Shown here: piece by piece, positions 20,274 to 29,900 of the stretch
Layout: every line of letters starts with the position of its first letter
Position numbering within the stretch: the stretch's first letter is position 1
Made by a program: the position numbers and the translations under genes
Origin: Triparma verrucosa
Lineage: Eukaryota > Sar > Bolidophyceae > Parmales > Triparmaceae
Assembly (NCBI GenBank): GCA_030267905.1
Contig: BRXX01000030.1
Coordinates: 1 to 64,000 of the forward strand
Direction: 5' to 3'
DNA length: 64,000 bases
Notes under the pieces: model-generated
Databases searched by the model: none
What the model was told of the DNA's origin: nothing
The model's input: the letters and a program-made list of their open reading frames with translations, nothing else

Positions 20274-21149
20274 TTCTGGAGAGGGGCGGCAGAAGAAGGA
20301 GGGCACGGCCGGACGTTAAAAGATATTGTGATGGGAGGGGAAGGGGTGAGGGAGGGGTTGGCGAGGATAGCGGGTGTGAGGGGACGGGTTTACCTTTGTC
20401 GTGGTGCGGTTTGTTCTGTTTTTTCAATTCGCGGGGAAGGTTTTAGAAATTTGTATTTTTCCGTTTTTTAGGTTCAGCTGGATGATAATGATAAAGTATC
20501 CTGCTCTTTATCAGTCCTGTCTCAAATGAAAGTTCGAGGATTGTGATTGTTAAATATGAGCGTTACAGTGAGTCGAACGCCCAGGGGTTATAGAGGTAGA
20601 GGACGACCTCGAAGAAAGAAGGGCCAAAAAAGCACGCAGTCAGCCAAAGGAGCAAGGTCCGACGTCGTGAATGGAGGGGATCATCAGGGAGAACACCAAA
20701 GAAGAGAACACAACCTTTTCCTCAAGGCCGCGGAGAACAAGAAGAGCCGGAACGTTGCAGGCTTGACTTCGATCCCGACATCGTCAATGATTCCCCCAGT
20801 ACAGTTTGTGATGATGTGGATTGAGGTGGACTGTGCGCATGATAGACGCACAATCTGACGCCTCAAGTGATTCTTACGGTGAAGGAACATCATGGAATGC
20901 AGCACAACGACGGGATCACGAAGTGGAATTTGCCCGTCGCCTAACACAAGCGCAAAACCTTGACGTTACAACATCTACTTCCTCTCCTCTGCCGTTTGAT
21001 GTGAATATAAGGTGGACATGAGTGCTGTTTCCGAAGGCGTTGGTTAAGGCTGCATCAGAAGACGCACAATTGAATATAATAAAAATCAGGACCCCCCAAA
21101 ACAACTGTAAGTTTTTATCAAAATGCTCAAATATGACGTCCTTCGTTTT
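20274..21149. other. Intergenic with probable 5' UTR intron and low-confidence ORFs
   Basis: The left part probably holds the 5' UTR intron and promoter of the minus-strand coiled-coil gene. An ORF at 20547-20858 (+, 103 aa) contains GYRGRGRPRRKKG, which matches an AT-hook core (RGRPRRK). A second frame (20821-21021) runs on with a Ser/Asp-rich peptide. The overlap of frames without splice sites could mean a decayed gene, but coding status is unproven. Confidence 0.3.
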
Positions 21150-22233
21150 TTATGGCCATTCCTCCACCTCCTCCTCCATCCAACTCTCCCTGTCCTTGCA
21201 CCAGCACTCAACTGTGTCGCCTCCGCTGTCGTATTCCCCGACTTTGGAGAAACCTCGTAGACCGGAACGGTCGGAGTTCACGTAGCTGGAGACTCCGACG
21301 GGAGGGGGGGGGAAGAGGGAGAGAGGGGATTGGATTATTATGCAATGGGTTATAGCGTCTGGGGGGTAGGGGGGAGGGATGGGTTGGTGGAGTGAACGTG
21401 TTTTTCTGGTAGAGTGTTGCTTTACTAGATGTTTTGCAAGAATATGCACGTTTGCGTTTCTTACGTTCCTGCTCTCTCTCCAATTCCTATTATATATTCT
21501 CACCATCTTCTAAGAAAACCTTGGCAAGGTTTCCCCCCCCTTCAATCATAATTGCCTGGTCTTCTTCACTATTTTCGCCGAGGTCGTCGATTATTCTTCG
21601 GCCTATTCTTTCTTCGCCTTCGAGCTTCTTTAGGGACACTTTAGGGGAGGGATTGGGGTGTGGAGGGAGAGAGGTGTGGTAGATTATCGTGGGAGCCGAG
21701 GGAGGGGTACTATTTTCTGTAGGATGAAGGATTGTGAGGGTTTCGGGGAAATTGGAAGTTTCCCAGAGGAATGTTTTCAGGGACCGGTCGAGGATTACGC
21801 GGGTCGGGCCGTCTGCCTGTTTTGTTGAACGGAATTGGGTGGGAGGGTTAGCTATATTTTGGCTGAGGGCAGCTAGGCTTAAAGGGGGGGGACGTACAGG
21901 TTTTCGTCCTCCATTTCGCGTATATGCAACTCCTCTTCGACAACTGAAACTGGGATTATCCTGAATAACAGTGTTGCTGCCAGTAATGACGTAATCGCAA
22001 CGGCTTCGCAACCGGTGCACCATATCAAGCGACGCCGAGGAAGTGAACCTGAAATTGTTCGGGTTGGAATTTGAAGCTGATGACGATAACGCAGGCAACG
22101 ACTGTTGAGGAGGTGGACAAACGGAATCTGTTGATCCTATTAAACCGTTCGCGTCTAGAGCTAACTTTAAAACGACGTAAGAATCAACCAATGAGAGGAG
22201 GTTAAAGAGGAGGAGGGGAAGGAGCAATCGCAT
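21150..22233 (-). CDS. RibD C-terminal-type reductase (5-amino-6-(5-phosphoribosylamino)uracil reductase-like)
   Basis: Two exons (22233-21504 and 21358-21150) encode about 312 aa. The domain matches the RibD_C/RibR reductase fold of riboflavin synthesis: SYVVLKLALDANGLIG at the start, DYVITGSNTVIQDNPSF (about residue 83), PTRVILDRSLK (about 150) and the NADPH-site IMIEGGGNLAKVFLE near the exon end. Exon 2 starts DAITHCIIIQSP, matching the family's closing strand. There is no deaminase domain, so the deaminase step would need another gene. The N terminus MRLLLPLLLFNLLSLVDS is a signal peptide, consistent with entry to the plastid via the secretory route. The intron has a GTGAG donor and a polypyrimidine CCCCCAG acceptor. 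Confidence 0.78.
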
Positions 22234-22846
22234 TTCAAATATCAGACACTAGAGGACTAATAAAGTTACGTTTTGTTTGGATTTACTAGTGCTAAAAGCA
22301 CGCGGGTATGATTTTTCTTTTTAGTAGTGGCGTTGAGAATTTGAAAAATAAATAGTTTTCTCCTCGTTCTGAAATTTTTACGACAGGTTTTGGTCATATT
22401 ATTCATTTTGAGGCTTCTAAGAGGGATAATTTGATAATAATTGAGACAAAAAAGCTCAGAGACTTTTTTCAGAAACATTATTTTCAAATCACTTTTTTTG
22501 CCCATAAAAATGACAAATTATTCCTCTTAGAGATCTAAAAGTGAAGAATATGATCAAATTTAAGAAAAAATATATTTTTCAAAAATCACAAAAGAAGGCC
22601 TTTTTTTGAAAAGTGTACTACATTTTTGAAGTGTTGAATGAATGTCTTTAAATAATCAATATAAACAGAAATTACTATCAAACACCCTAATTCGTAAGAT
22701 ACATTTCCCTTGAAAATATTAAATTTCGTTTGCCAGTTCTACGAGCCTTGCTTTTTCATAATTACGTTACTGTCACTTATCTCAGCTTTAGGTACTGGTT
22801 GCGACCACAGACATTACAATAAGACATCACAGCACAGTTTATAAAA
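22234..22846. other. AT-rich divergent intergenic region
   Basis: This 613-bp region is very A+T-rich, with many poly-T/poly-A runs (22310-22640). It lies between two divergent genes and I see no coding signal. A small minus-strand ORF here is low-complexity and unsupported. Confidence 0.5.
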
Positions 22847-25169
22847 ATGAAAGCAGCGACAAACACCTACGAGACTTTAGACAAAGCGCAGCACTCTCTT
22901 CCGGCGTCGCCTTCGCCCTCCCCTCCGCCCTCCCCACTTGCTTCTAGAAAACCCCTGTCCCAGCCGCATCAGCTTCCCCCCCCAACTTCTGCCGCACAAC
23001 AATTATCTTCCACTTCCACAATACCCGCCACACTAAAATTAACAGTGCTCTGTGCAGCCCTCAATTCTTGCAACCTTGGGTACGATCTCGGCATCTCTGC
23101 CGATCTGGCACCGCTACTACAGCAAGCGTTCGATCTGAGTCCCGACCTGATTTCGATGTTCATCGGCTCTCTGAACTTGTGCGCTCTACTAGGCGCGTTT
23201 CTGTCTCCGAAAATCAGCGACTACTTCGGTCGTCGTTTCAGCTTCGCCATCAGCTCGGTGTTCTTCATCGTGGGCCTCACGGTCCAGGCGGCCGCTCCCT
23301 CCTTCGCCGTGCTGATGGTCGGTCGCTGCCTCCTCGGCTTGGCGGTCGGCTTTGGTCTGGCGATCGACCCTCTGTACATTTCCGAAGTCACCCCTCCGTC
23401 CCTTCGAGGGGCGCTGGTCTCTTACAGCGAGATAGCGATTAACGTCGGCATCTTGCTGGGCTTCATCGTTGGGTTCACCTTCGAGGGGCTCCCGCTGAAC
23501 AGGAATTGGAGGTTGATGGTTCTTTTTGGGACGATCATGCCAAACATTATCCTCTGGGTCATTTACAAGGGCATAATGCCCGAGTCGCCCAGGTGGCTGA
23601 TGCAGCAGAATCGACGCGAAGAGGCCCTAGCAGTGTTCTCGAAAATTTACGGGAGCTCCAACTCCAACTCCAACTACGTGGGTGAAATGATCTCTGAGAT
23701 AGAAATCAGCATAGCCGAGGAGAAGCAGGTAAGATCGAACCCAATGACTACAACACTGCTACACAATTCTAACTCGTCGCTTCGCTATTTTTTCCGGCAG
23801 AACTACAGCAGCAAGATCACATACACAACCCTCATCCTGCGCCCGCCCCCTTTCCTAAAACGCATGCTGCTCGTAGGCGTTGGGGTGGCCTTCATCCAGC
23901 AGGCAACTGGCATAGGTGAGACTCTGCGAGCACAATAAATACCTATGACCAACGCCACGCATTTCTAACAATTTATCAACCAACGCAGACGGGGTGCAGT
24001 ACTACATGGCATTTTTACTGGAGGCCAGTGGCATCTCCTCTCGCTCCGCTCGGTTCGGGTACATGGTGCTGTTCGGGACCCTGAAGACGCTGACCGTGAT
24101 CATCGCCGCCCCTCGCTTCGACTCTTTCGGCAGGCGGCCAATGCTGCTCTGTTCGCTGACCATAATGACGCTGGGCCTAATTTCCATCTTCAGCAACCTC
24201 ATGATGGACTCGAAATTTCCAGCTTTGGCGATAATCGGCGTCGTGATATATTATGTGGGTTTCTCGATCGGAGTTGGGCCCGTCTGCTGGCTCATCCCCA
24301 GCGAGGTGAGACGCTGCGGGGAGCTTAAAGCATGTGTACTCGATATCGAAGTTGTGCTGCCAACTCCACCACCATTTCTAATGCTGACGACACAAACTAC
24401 TGAGGAGCGAGGAGCGAAGCGACGAGCTTAAAAAGCATGTATACTCAATATCGAAGTTTTGCTGCCAACTCCACTACCATTTCTAATACTGACGACACAA
24501 ACTACCTCGCTCGTCGCAGATCTTCCCCAACATGGTGCGTGCCAAGGCCATGGCCCTCACGACGGTTGTCAATCGTTCCGCTTCTACCGTCGTTTCCTCC
24601 ACTGTCTTATCGCTCTCCTCCCTCATGTCTTGGGGCGGCTACTACATTATGCTGGCGTTATTTAACGTTATGGCATTCGTCTTCGTATACTACATTGTAC
24701 CAGAGACGAAGGGTAAAACACTCGAAGAGATGCTCACCTTCTTTGAGATGCTGACAGGCGGTGGCGGCGGTGGCGGCGGTGGTGGCGGTGGTGGCAAGCG
24801 AGAAAACGAATCTTTGAACGGATTCGGCGGCGACATCATGATGACTCAGACCAACACGTAAGAATTGGCGCTCGCTGGGAATTCGTCAATTCATTTTGCT
24901 ACCCTATGAGGCCAATCTAACTCATAATGATTCGCTTCACTCTTCACAGCCGAACGCACGTCCACACCAAAATCCGCACGTCAAGCTTTGGAAGCGCTAA
25001 CGGCGCAGATGAAATTGACAGCCCCGATAGAAAGTCGGACCCTCAAAGCAAGAACTTGGAACCTTCCGCTTACGATTTTGCCTGCATCGTTCCCGTTTCT
25101 GAAAACGACGAGGACGAAGATGAGGGTTACGACGAGACGAACCTCAACTTACAGACCGTCGAAATTTGA
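22847..25169 (+). CDS. Major facilitator superfamily sugar transporter
   Basis: Five exons (22847-23728, 23801-23915, 23989-24305, 24520-24857, 24950-25169) encode about 623 aa. Twelve-helix sugar-porter features are visible: YFGRRFSF after helix 2, GRCLLGLAVGFG in helix 4, YISEVTPPSLRGALV (the PESPR/ER region of the family), PESPRWLM before the central loop, QQATGI in helix 7, DSFGRRPMLL and the closing PETKGKTLEEM. A Pro/Ser-rich cytosolic N terminus of about 60 residues precedes helix 1. After the last helix come a pure Gly run (about 13) and an acidic tail. The protein should move a hexose, polyol or inositol across the plasma or plastid membrane; the substrate is not readable. The intron at 24306-24519 contains an internal tandem duplication. 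Confidence 0.9.
24321..24504 (+). repeat. Tandem duplicated intron segment (introner-like family A)
   Basis: Two ~80-bp copies lie at 24321-24400 and 24424-24504, separated by a GAGCGAGGAGCGAAGCGAC-type spacer, all inside one MFS intron. Each contains a GATATCGAAG-like word, CCAACTCCACCACC (or CACTACC) and ATTTCTAA. The same block occurs in introns at 50831-50880 and 52741-52774, which are on the minus strand with their genes. Confidence 0.8.
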
Positions 25170-25255
25170 TATAATAACAGAATAAGAATAAGAATAATAA
25201 GAATAAGATAAACCTTTAATAGATCAAAACCACTCCATCCATTCCATTTCCACCT

Positions 25256-26098
25256 TCAACCCTCAACCTCAATAGTAGCAGCTCCCTCAATAACATTAAA
25301 ACACGCCAACCTAACATTCTCCGGAAACTTCTTCAACTTCTGATCCTCATAATTACTCCTAACCCCCCACTCCCCCGTCTCCGGCTCCACAATAACCTTA
25401 CAAGTCAAACACTGCCCCCCTCCACCGCAGTTACTCAGCTTCTTTTTCATGCTGTTGTACAGGTCGATTTTATTGTCTAAGAGAGTTGTACGTAAATTAT
25501 CCCCTACTTTACCAGTTATCTCTGTCGTTTTACCCTTACTAGTAACGGTTAACTTCACTGGCGTACCGTCAGGAAGTGCGTTTGCGCTAGTGCCACCATC
25601 TTGAGCTTCTTCAGCTGAGCGCTCAGCTTCCCTCCCTAAAGATATCTCTACGGTCTCAGACGTTTCAGCAGCAGACATTATCAACGCCATCACCTTGTCA
25701 AAGTCGAGGGCATAAGTTGGAGTAGAGTTTACCGACATCACACGATCGCCTTTAGATATCGCAGAGCCTTGCTGAGCTGCAGAACCAGTCTCTGATATAT
25801 CGACGACTATTACTCCACCTTCATCACCGTCTTCTAGGATAAGTCCCATAGGAAGTCCTAGCGAGAAGCTCGAGACCTTCATAGGATTGTCGGTCACGTC
25901 TGAAGAGACGTCTGAAGAGGAATAAAGACGCCACGACTCGACTCTCGACTCCGACACATACTCAGCCAAACCATAAGGGTTTAAAATAATACATTTAAAC
26001 CTCTCCCGAACTATCAAGGGGCGTGAGACGCTGGGATACGTGAACGGAGACGCGGAGAAGAAGGTGCAGAGGAAGACGAGTAGCGGGAGGGTAAGCAT
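25256..26098 (-). CDS. Plastid-targeted PDZ plus [2Fe-2S] ferredoxin-domain protein
   Basis: This single-exon gene encodes about 280 aa from the ATG at 26098. The leader MLTLPLLVFLCTFFSASPFT is a signal peptide ending in an SAS-P-F context, similar to the Phe-type plastid import motif. A PDZ-like domain follows (GVIVVDISETGSAAQQGSAI and KGDRVMSVNSTPTY, about residues 95-155). The C-terminal third is a plant-type [2Fe-2S] domain with cluster cysteines in NCGGGGQCLTCKVIV and a fourth in RLACFNVIEG. Spacing C-x5-C-x2-C-xn-C fits ferredoxins. An electron-transfer role in the plastid, tethered by PDZ to a partner, is inferred. It is convergent with the MFS gene, with an 86-bp gap of AAGAATAAG repeats. 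Confidence 0.8.
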   Translation of the reverse strand: MLTLPLLVFLCTFFSASPFTYPSVSRPLIVRERFKCIILNPYGLAEYVSESRVESWRLYSSSDVSSDVTDNPMKVSSFSLGLPMGLILEDGDEGGVIVVDISETGSAAQQGSAISKGDRVMSVNSTPTYALDFDKVMALIMSAAETSETVEISLGREAERSAEEAQDGGTSANALPDGTPVKLTVTSKGKTTEITGKVGDNLRTTLLDNKIDLYNSMKKKLSNCGGGGQCLTCKVIVEPETGEWGVRSNYEDQKLKKFPENVRLACFNVIEGAATIEVEG

Positions 26099-26196
26099 TG
26101 TGACCAATAATGGTGGTTATTTTTCTGAGAAAGAATTGTGTTTTAGATAGCAGTTTAGGCTTAATTTACTTCCTTGCTGACGGGGAACCGGGGCTC

Positions 26197-26755
26197 ATGA
26201 GCGTGAATGATTCAGCAACTTTAAGCCAGCTCGCCCCTGGGTCGAATGTTGTTTCGAGTCAAGGAGTGGTGATGGATATTCTCAACGATGGGGGTGTTGT
26301 GAGTGGGGTGGTGTATCAAAAGCTATTGTTCGGAACTGATGATGCGAACGCCACTTCTATAACGGGATACGAGGACGAGTCGACCACTGCGATAAATGTT
26401 ACAGAGGGTGATTTGGATGATGGTTCAGTTATTTTNNNNNNNNNNNNNNNNNNNNNNNNNNNNNNNNNNNNTCAGGAAGTGCGGAATAGCGGGATGTCAA
26501 TATAGGACTGGTCACACGGCTGCTATGAAGAATCACAAAGCTGCGAAGCATGGGATCGATGTGGTCTGGTTTTCTTGCGATCAAATTGGCTGCGGCTACA
26601 AGGCAAAACAAGCAGTCAGCATCAAAGTACACAAACAGTATGTTCATGATATTGATGTTCGATGGCACCACTGCGATCAAGACAGATGCGACTACAAAGC
26701 AAAGGAAACATGGACGATCAAACGACACAAACGAGAAGTTCACAAAAAACATTGA
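26197..26755 (+). CDS. C2H2 zinc-finger array protein, family copy 2 (contains assembly gap)
   Basis: This copy shares the N terminus of copy 1 (LSQLAPGSNV, DDANAT, DLDDGSVI) and has three fingers (CGIAGC, CDQIGC and CDQDRC cores), ending HKKH. A 36-N gap (26436-26471) interrupts it and the two sides are in different frames. In copy 3 the same interval is 53 bases. Replacing 36 by 53 restores one frame, so the break is a gap-length artefact. Upstream similarity to copy 1 extends into the 5' flank (GGCTTAATTTACT words at about 26158 and 4860). Confidence 0.65.
26436..26471. other. Assembly gap (36 N)
   Basis: Run of N within finger-array copy 2. Comparison with copy 3 (51646-51698) predicts a true length near 53 bases. 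Confidence 0.95.
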
Positions 26756-26908
26756 TCAAGGGGATTTGAAGGATTTGCCGTTAAAAAAAAAGTTACTTGG
26801 TCCCTTATCTCATCCCCTCTTCTGCTGTCTTCTTACTCCCTTTCGTTTCTCCCTCCTCTCTCCCTTTCCAATTCCGATGTTCACTTCGTTACGTTCACTA
26901 CGTTTTGT

Positions 26909-29900
26909 TCACTTCGTCATCCCCTCCCTCCCTCTCTCTCTTCCCTCCCTACCTCCCCCCCCCTCCCCCCCGCTACCTCCCCCTCCCCCCTCCCTCCCCC
27001 CTCCGCCGCCGAGCTGCGCCATCAGGGCCGCCTCTTCTTCCTCCCTGACCCTCTCTGCTTCTTCCATCTTAGAAATGAGCTTCTCGAGTTGTCCCCCGGC
27101 TCCGTCCATCCACGCCTCTGCCGCCTCAGACTTTGCAACCAAACCCTTAATGAAGCTCTTCACGCCTTCCAATTTCTCGCCCTGCTGCTCCATCATCTCC
27201 TCGGGGCTCAGTTCCTCGTCCGCCTCGATGCCGGAGTTTTGCATGGCCCAGCACGTCTTCAGAGGCAGCCAGGTGGTGTCCTCCTCCTGCATCAGGTTTA
27301 AGACGAAAGTCTCAGCCCCTGTCATGTCCTCCGGTGGCTTCAACGACAGGTAGATCATGAAAAACAAATAATTCCACTTGTCCTGCTGGGACTCGTTGAC
27401 CTGCGTGAAGTCGACGGAGTTGCCCTCCATCTCTTCGATCTTCTCCCTGGTGATGCCGGAGATGTACGTCTCGTTCTCCATCTTGTCCGCCCTGTCATTG
27501 ACCTCTTCCCTGAGCTCTCCGAAGGTGTCCAAGATGACGCCGGTCACAACGTCGAAGAGCAAGACTCCCAAGATTATGAAGAAGGAAAGGTCAAATATGA
27601 GCCTGCCGCGCCACTCGGCCTGGTTGGAGCTGTCCGCACCGTCAAGCACCCCGTCCATGTCACCAGACCTGATGCCCACATAGAGCGAGTACACGAAGCA
27701 CTCGATCAAACTCGTACACACCTTCCCCCTATCAGCTCCGGCCCCGAACTCGTCAACTCCGAAGGCGAAGTACGCCACGGCGGTGTAGCAGCAAACCACG
27801 ATGACGAACAGACTCGCTGTCTGAGCAAGCTGGTTGATGGGCTGCGTGACGCTCTTGATAGTCGCGGCCAACAACGGGCTCATGTTCAAACAGTCCAGCA
27901 GCGTGAAGGTGAACCAGTAGCTCTTATCCATGCCGACCAGAATCGTCACCATGAGCAGTATGTGGGAGAAGACGGGGCCGTACGTGATGGTGTCGTAGAC
28001 CGCGCAGTAGAAGCTGAGGACCTTGCTGCCGGGAATGACCAAGTAGCGCCTCAGTACCCAGGGGGCCGACAGGTACGCCAGCAGGGCTCCGGTCTTGACG
28101 TAGTCGTCCGTCGAGAGGCCGACGTTGACCTGGTGAATGTAACACATGCCAGCGTAGAACACCAGCACGCTGATCCAGGAGACGACCACGCTTAAATCAG
28201 TGCTGGAGATCTTGTTCTCCTTCTTCGCGTCGTTCTCTTTCTTCATCTCGCGCCTCTCGGCGTTACTGCGCTTGTAAGTGAGCGGGCCAAAGCTGCAAGA
28301 TGATGTGGACGAGTTAGAAACAAGATCCTCAAGACGCTCCGCTCCGCTCGCTCACCTGATCCCCAAGTACAAGAGGCAAATGCCGTAGCCGCATAGCGCG
28401 GTCATTCCCAATACTACCGTGATCATCTCGCCCGTGGTGAGGTGACTGGCCGCAACATCTTCATAGATGTTGACCTCCTCCAAGCTCTCGAACGGGCTCA
28501 TCATGATGTTGAAGTTCAATGCCACCACAATGGTGTAAACGAACTTCTTCAGGTTGACGTAGTTCTTGGCTAGGAGCCTGTAAATCGGGCTCCGGCTCAA
28601 TCTGTCCTGGTGGCAAATCTCGTCGTAGAGCTCCATGTGCTTTTCGACCAGGCTCTTGCTCCTACTCTCGGCGTTGCTCAAATCGACGTTGGCAATGTAC
28701 TGCATCTTGGTAGCATCGCTTAAGCTCGCCCATTCGTCCGGGAGCGTGAATTGAACCTTCTCCACAAAGCCGTTCCAGAGGATCTCGACCGTCCGAATGT
28801 TGGTATTCTCCTGGACTGTCATGTCATCCTCGTCCACGTCCTTTCCTCTCAGCGCGTCCTGCTCCTCCATGTAAGGGTTGCCTTCCCTCAAGTTGACCAC
28901 CTTCAGGGCGTTAAGAATCGTAAAGAGATCCCTTCTCTCACCGTCGAGGCTGTGACATTCAAGAGTCAGAATTGTGTGGTGTGAGCGGTGGGGGTCTCGA
29001 TTCTAGGCCGCTTCTCTCGGACCTCAGTGCCTCACCTGGTCTTAAAGTCTTCAATGAGGTCTTCCCTCCACTTGGCAGCTTCAGCCCTCTCCGCCTTGGG
29101 GACACTGGCCTTCGCTTTCCACTCCCCATGGATGTTCTCGTTGCACCAGTTGTAACCGTCGATTTTAGAATAGTGAATTGTCTTGATTTTGAGCCTGCTC
29201 AGGCGCTTCTCCTCCTTGTTCATGTCCTCCTCTTGCTTCGGGATCCGCACGAACGACATTGGCAAGGGCAATCCCTTCAACTTCCCGCCCTTCACGTACC
29301 CTAGCTTTTCCTCCATTTCGGCGATCTCCTTCAGCCTGGCAATGAGCAAATCGTACGGGAGGCTCTGGATGAGTAGTTTGTGGACCTCCAAGTTGTCTCC
29401 CCTGTTCTCCAGCAAGGCGCACAAGAAGCTAGTGGCGAGGAAATTGAGTCTCTCCTTCAAGCTTCCGTCGGAAATTTCAGGAAAGGAGCAGCTCAGGATG
29501 TTCTTGCAAACCTCCAGAACCTTCACCGCGTTCCTGACAACGAAGTCTTGGTTTCCCCTGCAGGGTCCTTGCACGACCTCCACCAAGAATCCCATCGTGG
29601 ACTCCAGCAGCTCACACTCAAAGTCGCCCATTTTCTTGACGTCGACCATGTTCTTTCCGAGCATCAGAACAAAGTCTAGGCTCTCCTCGAATATGTTGCA
29701 AGTCTTCGAGGCATTAGGTTGCTCCCTCAAAATGTCCTGGGCGCGCAGATTATGACCCTCGCACAACTGTGACAGGAAGGCGAACATCTCGTTGATCTTC
29801 TCGCAGGCCGGCTTGAACTTCTCGGCCAAGTCGTCGATAATTTTCTTGGCCGTGTTGTACGCATGGTAAGATTCAGCGCAAGCCTCTATCTTGTCACGAA

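Noticed and set aside
22266..22505. 79-residue minus-strand ORF
   Set aside because: Low-complexity Lys/Asn-rich translation of AT-rich intergenic DNA with no supporting signal.
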